64,000 nucleotides of DNA from Paenibacillus_E violae (GTDB lineage: Bacteria > Bacillota > Bacilli > Paenibacillales > NBRC-103111). The notes under the pieces were generated by a model that saw nothing but the letters and a program-made list of their open reading frames with translations, made no database searches and was not told where the DNA came from. This document shows, piece by piece, positions 8,263 to 16,257 of the stretch (its first letter is position 1; every line of letters begins with the position of its first letter). The translations under genes and the position numbers were made by a program. The stretch spans positions 301,579-365,578 of the forward strand of contig NZ_JAWCUD010000007.1 in assembly GCF_032461945.1 (NCBI RefSeq), given 5' to 3'.

Positions 8263-9249
8263 ATGATGAGAGGGAAGCAAGTGCTGGTAACAGGTGCCGC
8301 CGGCTTTATCGGCAGTCATCTCGTACATCAGCTAGTTGCGGAAGGTGCGAAGGTCAGAGCCTTTATTCGATATAACTCCACGAATTCACGCGGTTTTCTC
8401 GATCAACTGCCCCGTGACATACAGAAGGAAATTGACGTCGTTAAAGGAGATTTGCGTGATCCTCATGGCGTCTATCGTGCCGTGAAAGGCATGGATACCA
8501 TTTTTCATTTAGGAGCGCTGATCGCTATTCCTTATTCTTATCAACATCCAACGGATGTTGTGCAAGCAAACGTCATTGGCACCCTAAATATTGCGCAAGC
8601 CGCCTTGGATTTAGGGACAGCGAAACTGATTCACACCTCTACCAGCGAAGTGTACGGAAGCGCACGTTATGTGCCTATGGATGAAACGCATCCGCTGCAA
8701 GGCCAATCCCCCTACTCCGCAAGTAAGATCGGCGCTGATAAGATCATTGAAAGCTTTTATTGCTCGTATTCGCTGCCTGTCGTAACGGTCAGACCCTTCA
8801 ATGCCTACGGTCCGCGACAGTCCATGCGAGCAGTCATTCCTACCATTATTAATCAAGCGCTGCATCAACCCGAAATTGTCCTCGGCAATCTCAGTGCGAC
8901 CCGTGATTTTACTTTTGTAGAAGATACCGCCAGAGCTTTTATATGTGCGGCCAGCCATGATGCCGCGATTGGGCAGACGATAAACGCCGGATCGGGGGCG
9001 GAAATCTCCATTGGCGAGCTTGCTCAGACCATCAAGCAAATTATTGGAAAAGATCTGCCTGTCCGTATCGCCAGCGAACGGGTACGGCCGGAAAAAAGTG
9101 AAGTGGACCGCCTCTTCTCGGACAGCAGCAAAGCCGCAGCTTTGATGGGATGGAAGCCAACCGTTCCTCTGGTGCAAGGTTTGACTCGGACAATTGAGTG
9201 GATGAACGACCATCCCGAGCTGTACCGGCCTAATGAATATGTCGTATAA
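8263..9249 (+). CDS. NAD-dependent NDP-sugar 4,6-dehydratase/epimerase, LegB-like
   Basis: This is an extended short-chain dehydrogenase with the Rossmann motif GAAGFIGSHL at the N-terminus, an STSEVYG segment carrying the catalytic Ser/Thr, and the YxxxK pair in PYSASKIGADK. The layout RPFNAYGPRQSMRAVIPTII resembles the LegB branch of nucleotide-sugar 4,6-dehydratases. I chose the ATG at 8263, 11 bases after GGAAGGAG; an ATG at 8239 would put that site inside the gene. The next two genes encode a sugar-phosphate nucleotidyltransferase and an Rmd-like reductase, so the three plausibly make one NDP-6-deoxysugar. About 328 residues, cytosolic. Confidence 0.85.
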   Translation: MMRGKQVLVTGAAGFIGSHLVHQLVAEGAKVRAFIRYNSTNSRGFLDQLPRDIQKEIDVVKGDLRDPHGVYRAVKGMDTIFHLGALIAIPYSYQHPTDVVQANVIGTLNIAQAALDLGTAKLIHTSTSEVYGSARYVPMDETHPLQGQSPYSASKIGADKIIESFYCSYSLPVVTVRPFNAYGPRQSMRAVIPTIINQALHQPEIVLGNLSATRDFTFVEDTARAFICAASHDAAIGQTINAGSGAEISIGELAQTIKQIIGKDLPVRIASERVRPEKSEVDRLFSDSSKAAALMGWKPTVPLVQGLTRTIEWMNDHPELYRPNEYVV

Positions 9250-9262
9250 GGAGTTGGTTTCT

Positions 9263-9976
9263 GTGGAAGTCGTTATCATGACGGGCGGCAAGGGGATGCG
9301 CATGGCGCCTTATACCAAGGTGCTTCCCAAAGGGTTGTTGCCCGTTGGCGAACAACCCATACTGGAGATTATCGTGAAACAGCTCCGTAATTATGGGTTT
9401 ACCTCCATCACCATGGCATGCGGCTACTTGTCGGGGCTTATACAAACCTATTTTGGAGATGGGAGCTCTCGGGGTGTCTCCATCTCTTATTATGTAGAAA
9501 ATGAGCCCCTGGGCACTGTGGGACCAATTAAACTCATAAGCCGCAGGCCCGGTCCCTTCTTGTTAATTAATTGTGATGTCTTAACCACCTTAGATTTCTC
9601 CCGCTTTAGAGATTTCCATATCCAAGGCGGCAGTATACTTACTATCGCTTCACAGAAAAAAGGGATTCCAATTGAGCTTGGGGTCCTTGAAACACAGGAT
9701 GAATTCGTTACTGACTTCGTAGAGAAACCTACCCGATCGGCCTATGTCAGCATGGGCATCTATATGATGAATCCGGAAGTAGCCGATTATATCCCTTCCC
9801 ATCAATATTTCGACATTCCTGATTTGATTCATGCCCTGCTAGCCGCAGATGAGAAAGTCCGCCATTATGAAAACAATGACTTCTGGCTCGATATCGGCCG
9901 CCCGGTGGATTATACCTTGGCCAATGAGCAATTCGGCAAACTCAAATCTCTCTTGCTTCCCGGTGAACCGGTATGA
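9263..9976 (+). CDS. Sugar-1-phosphate nucleotidyltransferase
   Basis: This enzyme is expected to join a sugar 1-phosphate with an NTP to make an NDP-sugar. The signature loop is near the start (MTGGKGMRMAPYTKVLPKGL), followed by the LLINCDV metal site and FVEKP of the GT-A-like nucleotidyltransferase fold. At 237 residues it lacks a C-terminal left-handed helix domain. It resembles the guanylyl/cytidylyl-transferase branch (HddC/LegF-like). I chose GTG at 9263, nine bases after AAGGAG. Earlier ATGs at 9233 and 9239 would overlap the preceding gene and precede that site. The base specificity cannot be decided here; an Rmd-like neighbour suggests GDP. Confidence 0.85.
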   Translation: MEVVIMTGGKGMRMAPYTKVLPKGLLPVGEQPILEIIVKQLRNYGFTSITMACGYLSGLIQTYFGDGSSRGVSISYYVENEPLGTVGPIKLISRRPGPFLLINCDVLTTLDFSRFRDFHIQGGSILTIASQKKGIPIELGVLETQDEFVTDFVEKPTRSAYVSMGIYMMNPEVADYIPSHQYFDIPDLIHALLAADEKVRHYENNDFWLDIGRPVDYTLANEQFGKLKSLLLPGEPV

Positions 9977-10950
9977 CGAGCACGACGAGGATGACGAGGA
10001 TGGCGAATCCTCCACTCGTACTCCTCACGGGGATTAACGGGTTCGTCGGGCAGCACATGGCAGCCTATCTCTTGCGTCAAAACATGAACCTGCTTGGGAT
10101 TGGACGCAGGTCCAGCTGCCTTATGAAACATCCCAATCTACACTATATTTCAGGTGATATCACGCAGAGCGCTATCCTTACACAGCTCCTTCAGGAGCAT
10201 CCGATTACACATATCGTCCACTTGGCCGGAGCTAACGATGTTAGTGCATCTTATGCGAATCCCGTTCAAGTCCTGCATACGAACGCGTGGTGTACGTTGC
10301 ACATGCTAGAAGCTGTAAGAGCTGCGGCAGCAAACAGAATTCTAGGGTTTCTAGCCATAGGAACCGCTTATGAATATGATTTTCAAACAATGCCTGTAAA
10401 TGAAACCTCGCCTATTCTGCCTGTCAGCCCCTATGCATGGAGCAAGCAGATCATGACTTCATTCATGCAAATGTATGGCAGCGTATATGCGGTTCCAACG
10501 TTCATAGCCAGAACTTTCAATTTGATTGGCCCAGGAAACGCGACCGGCGTATGCGCTCTGCTCGCTAAGCAAGTCGCGATGATGGAAAAAGGCCATCTCC
10601 CTCCTAAGCTCGTTATGGGCAACACGGCTGTACAGCGCGACTTTCTCGACGTACGCGATGCTGTTATCGCCTACGGCTCACTCATGCAGCTAACCGCAGC
10701 ACCTTTTGGCCATGTATTTAATGTATGCAGTGGCACAGCCTCACCGATCAGCGCCATCGTTGACCTGCTGCAGCACTATGCGGCCATCCCTTTCGAGGTC
10801 GCCGTTGACGAGCGTTTGATTCGCCCTAACGAAGCTCCCCTCGTTCAAGGGGACAACGCCAAGCTTCGCGCAGCAACCGGGTGGGCACCCACCTTTTCAC
10901 TCGCCCAATCGGTATCCGATACGCTGGATTACTATCGAAGCCTCTTATGA
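9973..10950 (+). CDS. Rmd-like NDP-4-keto-6-deoxysugar reductase
   Basis: This extended SDR has TGINGFVGQHM at the N-terminus, the catalytic YxxxK in PYAWSKQIM, and C-terminal segments typical of GDP-4-dehydro-6-deoxy-D-mannose reductases: MGNTAVQRDFLDVRDAVIAY, FNVCSGTASPI and RPNEAPLVQGDNAKL. The reaction would be NADPH-dependent reduction of the C4 keto group made by the gene at 8263. Its ATG overlaps the preceding stop as ATGA, so translation is probably coupled. Alternative ATGs lie 18 and 27 bases further in. 325 residues, cytosolic. Confidence 0.85.
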   Translation: MTSTTRMTRMANPPLVLLTGINGFVGQHMAAYLLRQNMNLLGIGRRSSCLMKHPNLHYISGDITQSAILTQLLQEHPITHIVHLAGANDVSASYANPVQVLHTNAWCTLHMLEAVRAAAANRILGFLAIGTAYEYDFQTMPVNETSPILPVSPYAWSKQIMTSFMQMYGSVYAVPTFIARTFNLIGPGNATGVCALLAKQVAMMEKGHLPPKLVMGNTAVQRDFLDVRDAVIAYGSLMQLTAAPFGHVFNVCSGTASPISAIVDLLQHYAAIPFEVAVDERLIRPNEAPLVQGDNAKLRAATGWAPTFSLAQSVSDTLDYYRSLL

Positions 10951-10966
10951 AAAGGAGATTTACGCG

Positions 10967-12061
10967 ATGAAGATCATGACCGTCCTAGGAACACGACCCG
11001 AAATTATCCGGTTAAGCTTAGTGATCGCCAAACTGGATCTCCTTGCAGATTCACATCTCCTCGTGCATTCCGGACAAAATTATGACCGCACGCTTAGCGA
11101 CGTCTTTTTCGAGCAAATGGGCATTCGGCTCCCGGACGTTCATGTTCGGCTCCAAGCGCAAACCGTTGGCGAGCAAATTGCAAAAATGTTCGTCGAAGTT
11201 GAGAAAGTGCTGCTGAAGGAGAAACCGGATCGCATGCTCGTGCTTGGCGATACCAACAGCGCGCTCACCGCCCTCATAGGCGAGCGGCACGGCGTTCCCG
11301 TCTATCACATGGAAGCTGGAAATCGCTGCTACGATACCCGCGTTCCTGAAGAGATTAATAGAAAAGCAATAGACGCCATCTCTACCTGCAATATGCCTTA
11401 TACCCCCGGCGCGCGCGAGAACTTGCTGCGGGACGGTGTTCCTTCTCAGCGAATTTGGATGACGGGGAATCCGATTTATGAGGTGATGGAGCATTATAAA
11501 GGGCAGGCGGATGCGAGTCGTATTTTAGAGGAACTAGGCCTATCGGATAAAGGATATATCCTCGTTACCGCCCACCGGGCCGAGAACGTCGATAATGAAG
11601 CCCGGCTGCGGCAAATTATCGAAGGCCTGCAGCTTGTAGCCGAAGATACACAGCTCCCTATCATCTGCAGTACCCATCCCCGGACGAAGGACCGCCTCGA
11701 TAAGCTTGGGGTTATGGCTTCACACCCGCTCATTCGCTTTCTTCCGCCCTTTGGATTTTTCGACTTTCTGAAGCTGCAAAAACATGCCGCCTGCGTAATT
11801 ACGGATAGCGGCACGGTGCAGGAAGAGAGCTGTATCCTGGGCGTACCGGCCGTCACCATTCGCCAAAGCACCGAGCGGCCGGAAACCTTGCTTTGCGGCA
11901 GCAATTTACTTTCCGGTCTTGTGCCTGAGCGAATCGCCGCCAGCGTCAAGTTGATGATGCAGCCTCATCATACATGGCAGTGTCCGGATGGCTATCTGGA
12001 CCCGAATGTATCGAGTAAGGTTGTCAATATTGTACTAGGAGGACAGAGCTATGTTTCATAA
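10967..12061 (+). CDS. wecB: UDP-N-acetylglucosamine 2-epimerase (non-hydrolysing) family
   Basis: WecB-type enzymes interconvert UDP-GlcNAc and UDP-ManNAc, or epimerise related UDP-2-acetamido sugars at C2. The 364-residue protein has the expected landmarks: VLGTRPEIIRLSLVI at the start, SGQNYDRTLSDVFFEQ, GDTNSALTA, HMEAGNRCYDTRVPEEINRK, and VTAHRAENVD. Near the C-terminus are DSGTVQEES and TIRQSTERPET. The start follows AAAAGGAG. The gene overlaps by 11 bases with a CapE-like dehydratase, followed by an RmlD-like reductase, so it more likely acts on a deoxy-sugar intermediate than in a teichoic-acid pathway. The general family is secure; the exact substrate is inferred. Confidence 0.9.
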   Translation: MKIMTVLGTRPEIIRLSLVIAKLDLLADSHLLVHSGQNYDRTLSDVFFEQMGIRLPDVHVRLQAQTVGEQIAKMFVEVEKVLLKEKPDRMLVLGDTNSALTALIGERHGVPVYHMEAGNRCYDTRVPEEINRKAIDAISTCNMPYTPGARENLLRDGVPSQRIWMTGNPIYEVMEHYKGQADASRILEELGLSDKGYILVTAHRAENVDNEARLRQIIEGLQLVAEDTQLPIICSTHPRTKDRLDKLGVMASHPLIRFLPPFGFFDFLKLQKHAACVITDSGTVQEESCILGVPAVTIRQSTERPETLLCGSNLLSGLVPERIAASVKLMMQPHHTWQCPDGYLDPNVSSKVVNIVLGGQSYVS

Positions 12062-13040
12062 TCAAACGATCCTCATCACAGGAGGAACCGGATCTTGGGG
12101 GCAGGAGCTTACCCGCAGCCTCCTGCAGGAGGGACCTAAGGAAATTCGCATTTTCTCCCGCAACGAATTCTCACAAGTGAAGATGCAGCGTGACTTCGCT
12201 TTCCATCCTTCTCTCACTTTTATGATCGGTGATGTCCGGGATCAGGAAGCTGTCGAGGACGCCTGCCGGAACGTCGATTATGTCTTTCACTTGGCTGCTC
12301 TCAAACACGTGCCGATCTGTGAAGCCCAACCGGATGAAGCGTTGAAAACGAATGTCAAAGGAACTGAAAATGTCATCCGAGGCAGTATTCGGGGCGGCGT
12401 CAAAAAAGTCATCGACGTCTCCACCGATAAAGCCGTGGATCCGATCAATTTTTACGGGATGACCAAAGCTTTGGGAGAGAAGCTCATGGTTCGGGCAAAT
12501 GATCTCAGCTCTACAACCCAGTTTGTGTGTATTCGAGGCGGCAATGTGCTTGGTACCAACGGCAGCGTCGTTCCTTTCTTTAAAAACCGCATTTTGCAAG
12601 GAGAAGCTCTCCCCCTTACGCACAAGGATATGACTCGTTTCTTCCTAACGCTTCCTGAAGCAATTGAACTGCTGTTAAGTGCGGCCAAAGCGGCTGTAGG
12701 CGGAGAAACCTTTGTGATGAAAATGAATGCCTGCCTCATTCTTGATTTGGCTGAAGTCCTTATGGAGCAATTGACAGACCAACCACTGTCCTTAATGGAT
12801 GTCGGTATCCGTCCCGGGGAGAAGCTGCATGAAGTGCTTATTTCCTCTCACGAAATTCCTTTTACCTACCAATACAATGAGAAATACTTTGTCATCCTCC
12901 CTGCGAATGCGACGCCCTCCCTATATGACCATTACAGTCATTTACCGAAATCAACCTTCGCCCAGTACGCCTCCAACGATTCGCTCATGACATCCGAAGA
13001 GATCTTACAGATGCTGCTTAAAGGAGGATTTCTTCCTTGA
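12051..13040 (+). CDS. CapE/FlaA1-like UDP-GlcNAc 4,6-dehydratase (5-epimerising)
   Basis: The protein belongs to the short, soluble inverting dehydratases: TILITGGTGSWGQELTRSLL, FSRNEFSQVKMQRDF, AALKHVPICEAQPDEALKTN, VSTDKAVDPINFYGMTKALG (the active-site YxxxK variant MTK) and RGGNVLGTNGSVVPFF. In CapE, WbjB and WbvB this enzyme removes water from UDP-GlcNAc and inverts C5. 329 residues, no membrane domain. It starts within the last codons of the 2-epimerase gene and is overlapped by the reductase gene at 13037. This trio is the standard order for UDP-L-FucNAc or UDP-L-QuiNAc synthesis. Confidence 0.9.
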   Translation: MFHNQTILITGGTGSWGQELTRSLLQEGPKEIRIFSRNEFSQVKMQRDFAFHPSLTFMIGDVRDQEAVEDACRNVDYVFHLAALKHVPICEAQPDEALKTNVKGTENVIRGSIRGGVKKVIDVSTDKAVDPINFYGMTKALGEKLMVRANDLSSTTQFVCIRGGNVLGTNGSVVPFFKNRILQGEALPLTHKDMTRFFLTLPEAIELLLSAAKAAVGGETFVMKMNACLILDLAEVLMEQLTDQPLSLMDVGIRPGEKLHEVLISSHEIPFTYQYNEKYFVILPANATPSLYDHYSHLPKSTFAQYASNDSLMTSEEILQMLLKGGFLP

Positions 13041-13873
13041 AACTACTCATTATCGGCGGTCGGGGCATGGCCGGACACATGTTGAAGAGCTATTTTACCC
13101 GTCAGCATAAGGGTGACGTATGGACGACCGTGCGATCCGCCGATCCGGCGGACCCCCGGGCTGTAGCGCTGGACGTCAGAAACGATGAGCACTTGCGGCA
13201 TCTGCTGAAACAAATCCAACCGGATGCTGTCATCAACGCTGTCGGCTTGCTGAATGAAGAGGCTAGAAGGCGGCAGGCTGAAGCCATTTATGTCAACAGC
13301 TTGTTTCCCCACAGGCTGGCTGAATTTGCGGAGCATTATGGCTTCCGCCTGTTTCACATCAGCACGGATTGCGTGTTCTCAGGTTCTCGCGGGGATTACA
13401 CAGAATCTGATCTCACGGATGCCCTATCGGTTTATGGCAAAAGCAAAAGCCTGGGCGAGGTCATCGGACCCAACGTGTTGACGATCCGCACTTCGATTAT
13501 CGGGCCTGAGTTAAAACAAAACGGCATTGGGCTCTTTCACTGGTTTATGCAGCAGAAAGGCGACATTCAGGGCTATCGCAAGGTGTTCTGGAACGGCGTT
13601 ACGACGTTGGAATTGGCCAAAGCAATCGACTGGTGCTTCCAGCATCCTATTGATGGGCTTGTACACCTTGCCGGCCAGCCAAAGCTCTCCAAATATGACT
13701 TGCTGAAGCTGATTCAGCAGCAGTTCCATCATGATGCCGTCACCATTCACGCTAACGATGAATTCCTATCCGACAAGAGCTTGATCTCCACAAGAGCTGA
13801 CTTCAACTATCCGGTTTCTTCTTATCCACAAATGATTGCTGACTTGCATGCATGGATGGAACACGCTGACTAG
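13037..13873 (+). CDS. RmlD-like NDP-sugar 4-keto reductase
   Basis: This 278-residue SDR has LLIIGGRGMAGHML at the N-terminus, ISTDCVFSGSRGDYTE and the catalytic YGKSKSLGE, all typical of dTDP-4-dehydrorhamnose reductase relatives. It lacks the C-terminal cupin domain of CapF (about 370 residues) and so is closer in size to WbvR-type reductases of L-QuiNAc pathways. The start is TTG at 13037 behind AAGGAGGAT, overlapping the previous stop by four bases. Together with the two upstream genes it should reduce the 4-keto intermediate before the WecB-like enzyme inverts C2. The identity of the final sugar is an inference. Confidence 0.85.
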   Translation: MKLLIIGGRGMAGHMLKSYFTRQHKGDVWTTVRSADPADPRAVALDVRNDEHLRHLLKQIQPDAVINAVGLLNEEARRRQAEAIYVNSLFPHRLAEFAEHYGFRLFHISTDCVFSGSRGDYTESDLTDALSVYGKSKSLGEVIGPNVLTIRTSIIGPELKQNGIGLFHWFMQQKGDIQGYRKVFWNGVTTLELAKAIDWCFQHPIDGLVHLAGQPKLSKYDLLKLIQQQFHHDAVTIHANDEFLSDKSLISTRADFNYPVSSYPQMIADLHAWMEHAD

Positions 13874-13952
13874 CTTTTCACACTTTGCCAGCTCCAGAAT
13901 ATGATAAATACAGCGCAGCAGCTAAACAAATCATAAGGTGGTGAGTGCCGCA

Positions 13953-15002
13953 ATGGATATGACCCCTACTCATATAAATGAACTGATCCAAAAAAAATTG
14001 GTCATTATCGTAATCGCTCACGAAAACGAACAGGTATTGGCGGCACAGGTCGAAAATATTCATTTTTTCAATCCTGAAGCCGGCATTATTCTCTACAACG
14101 GCGGACCCAATCCCGATTTTGGAAAAAACGTGAACATCTGGTCCTTTCCGCACAGCCATCCCTTAAAAGCTGGCATTATCGCGCCGGGTATGTGGGAGAT
14201 CATGAAATGGCTGGAGGAAATCGGCGCCGGCTATGAATATCTTATGTCGCTGGATCATGATGTTTTATTTGTGAAACACGGCTTCCAGCCCTTCTTGGAT
14301 GAGGTGATGGCCGAGTCCGACAGCATGGGCTGGAGACTTGAAAACAATCGGGATCACGACTTCTCCCTTCCTGTACAAAACATGATGAACGAATGGCATT
14401 TATGGCAGCCGGTCTTCCGGACAGACGGCTTTCTGACCTACTTTAACCCCGGTCAAGTCTACAGGCATGATATCGTCAGACGTATGCTTGCACATGTCGA
14501 CCATGCCGCCGTAGATCACCTGTTCGGTATAACGGAGGCCGCTGCTTTAGAAGAAGTATTTTTTGTCACACTGGCTATGGCCTGCGGCGGAAGGGTCCGG
14601 GAATACCCTGAGGGAGCCAAGTATAATGACATGGTCCGCTGGGGCGAAAACATCACCTATGAAAGTGTGCAGCAGCATCGAGATCATCCTTACTACTATT
14701 GGATTCATCCGATAAAAGGGGATAAACTGCTGGAGATGAATCAACTTTTGCTGCCCAAACCGGAACCGATTGCCAGTGCCTTGCCCGCTCCTCGCCCTGC
14801 CGTTCTAAGAAGAAAAAGAATCAGACGCAAGAGACTTCTGAAGAGAGCACTTCCTCGAAGACGCATCAAACGGCGTAAGTTCAAGTTCGGACTACGCAGC
14901 CGAAAAAGAACGATAAAGAAGCTTGCCAAAAAGCCGCTGCGTCCCCAATCAGCGACGAAGAAAAAAGCGGCCAAAACGAAAAAGAGGACGAAGCTGGGAT
15001 AA
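13953..15002 (+). CDS. Glycosyltransferase-like protein of an unnamed family with a Lys/Arg-rich tail
   Basis: Residues 1-~260 share a conserved framework with four other proteins in this window: AHENEQVLAAQVENI, NPEAGIILYNGGPNPDFGK, YEYLMSLDHDVLF (a DxD-like site), FNPGQVYRHDIVRRML, EEVFFVTLAMACGG and HPIKGDKLLEM. This suggests a GT-A-type glycosyltransferase, but I cannot name a family. The last ~85 residues are almost entirely Lys, Arg, Pro, Leu and Ala (RRKRIRRKRLLKRALPRRR), resembling basic tails of coat proteins. The ATG at 13953 follows AAGGTGGTGA. The tail may anchor the enzyme to an acidic polymer or be a modified structural element; both ideas are inference. Confidence 0.8.
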   Translation: MDMTPTHINELIQKKLVIIVIAHENEQVLAAQVENIHFFNPEAGIILYNGGPNPDFGKNVNIWSFPHSHPLKAGIIAPGMWEIMKWLEEIGAGYEYLMSLDHDVLFVKHGFQPFLDEVMAESDSMGWRLENNRDHDFSLPVQNMMNEWHLWQPVFRTDGFLTYFNPGQVYRHDIVRRMLAHVDHAAVDHLFGITEAAALEEVFFVTLAMACGGRVREYPEGAKYNDMVRWGENITYESVQQHRDHPYYYWIHPIKGDKLLEMNQLLLPKPEPIASALPAPRPAVLRRKRIRRKRLLKRALPRRRIKRRKFKFGLRSRKRTIKKLAKKPLRPQSATKKKAAKTKKRTKLG

Positions 15003-15020
15003 TCCCCACTCCGTCCTCTT
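14982..15020 (-). terminator. Terminator overlapping the end of the 13953 gene
   Basis: AAGAGGACG pairs with CGTCCTCTT, with a further TGGG/CCCA pairing inside. Read on the minus strand it is followed by TTTTTCGTTTT, so it mainly serves the minus-strand gene ending at 15023. On the plus strand the T-run is weak. The plus-strand stop codon lies in the loop. Confidence 0.7.
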
Positions 15021-15022
15021 AT

Positions 15023-15229
15023 CTATTTGTCCACCCATTCAATCCCGATTGTCAATTTATTTGCACCCAAATCGCTCTTATGACTCACTTTAAATTCCAT
15101 ATCAACATTCGGCAAGGTGATTTGTTTACCTCGAATAACGAGATTATCTGCTGTTATTTGATCCGCAATTTTTCTTAGCAGTTCAGCAAACTGCAAGCCC
15201 CGGCCGACAAATTCCTCTTCTGACCTCAT
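15023..15229 (-). CDS. Small amphi-Trp-like domain protein
   Basis: The protein has 68 residues (start MRSEEEFVGRGLQFAELLRK). It has one N-terminal helix (FAELLRKIADQI) followed by paired strands (LVIRGKQITLPNVDMEFKV, then KLTIGIEWVD). This resembles the short amphi-Trp domain that ends in an acidic-Trp strand. The family call is from pattern only. It is followed closely by a terminator and preceded by a CotS-like kinase gene 11 bases upstream, so it is probably the last gene of that minus-strand set. Function unknown. Confidence 0.7.
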   Translation of the reverse strand: MRSEEEFVGRGLQFAELLRKIADQITADNLVIRGKQITLPNVDMEFKVSHKSDLGANKLTIGIEWVDK

Positions 15230-15240
15230 ATTGATCCCCC

Positions 15241-16257
15241 TTAAAATCCCTTGATGAGTTTCTTAAGAACAGGCAGCTTCTCCATTTCAAATAACACAAT
15301 CTTGTTCAGCTTTTTCTCGTCTCCTGGTTCGCCTTTTTTGAAAGGCGTTTTGACATAGCCGTAATGCTTATGCGGAAACAGCAAATCAATATAAAGCACC
15401 TGCATTTGCTCAGGCGTGAATGGAAGAACAGCTTCATAATAGCTCATGCACCGTTTCAGCTCATCGGCATCCCAGCGTCCCAGCTCTTCCATGCGTTTGG
15501 TCAGGAGCTTCCGGATATCACGCAATGGAATGTCATACGTCAGATTATCCAAGTCCAGCACACACACGCCTCGATCCGTTTGGATCGCGTTGCCCTTGCC
15601 GTAATCCTGGTGGCACATGTAACCGTGTTTGCCGATGTCAGCCACCCAGTCCGCATAGCAGGACGCTTCCAGCAGCTTGATGGCATGGCTTGCCATCTGA
15701 ATCATCGCATCGCCAGTCTTCATATAGGACTGATGAAAAAGCGTTTTTCCTTGCTTGGCTTGTTCTTTCCACTGCTTGAGCTCTTCGCACATCCCGCTAA
15801 AATGACTCGGCCATACCCCCATCCGGTTATAGACCTCACAGTCATCAGGAGGGATAAATCCTACGGTATCCTTATGGAATTGAGCGAGACCCTTTAACCC
15901 CGTATAGAGATGCTCAGGAACCCGATCCATTTCCAAGTCGCTTCCCTCAACCCAAGCATAGAGAACCAACGCATAACCTTCATGGACAAAATAAAGCTGG
16001 CCATCCTTCGTTGGAATAATCCCTGCAACATGGGCTCCTTTTTGGTAAAGATACGCCTGAGCTGCTGTCGTGAATTTGACGATCGGAATGGACTTTCGTA
16101 TCCGCTTCAGGCAAACCGTTCCTACAGATGTCTCCAGCTTCCAAATCGTTTTGATGCCTCCGCTTTGAATAACCTGGATGTTTTTTATGGCTATCTGTGG
16201 ATAACTTTGTGCCATGAGACGTTTCCCCAAATGGAGTTCTTCCTGACTAGGAATCAC
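15241..16257 (-). CDS. CotS-family spore coat kinase-like protein
   Basis: CotS-family proteins have an aminoglycoside-phosphotransferase/kinase fold and sit in the Bacillus spore coat. This one has the catalytic loop CHQDYGKGN (about residues 215-223) and the metal-binding DLDN about 12 residues later, so it looks catalytically intact. FPHKHYGYV in the C-terminal part is typical of the family. I chose GTG at 16257, six bases after GAGGTGG, giving 338 residues and an 11-base overlap with the upstream paralogue. An ATG at 16272 lacks a ribosome binding site. The substrate is unknown; sugars or coat proteins are possible. Confidence 0.88.
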   Translation of the reverse strand: MIPSQEELHLGKRLMAQSYPQIAIKNIQVIQSGGIKTIWKLETSVGTVCLKRIRKSIPIVKFTTAAQAYLYQKGAHVAGIIPTKDGQLYFVHEGYALVLYAWVEGSDLEMDRVPEHLYTGLKGLAQFHKDTVGFIPPDDCEVYNRMGVWPSHFSGMCEELKQWKEQAKQGKTLFHQSYMKTGDAMIQMASHAIKLLEASCYADWVADIGKHGYMCHQDYGKGNAIQTDRGVCVLDLDNLTYDIPLRDIRKLLTKRMEELGRWDADELKRCMSYYEAVLPFTPEQMQVLYIDLLFPHKHYGYVKTPFKKGEPGDEKKLNKIVLFEMEKLPVLKKLIKGF

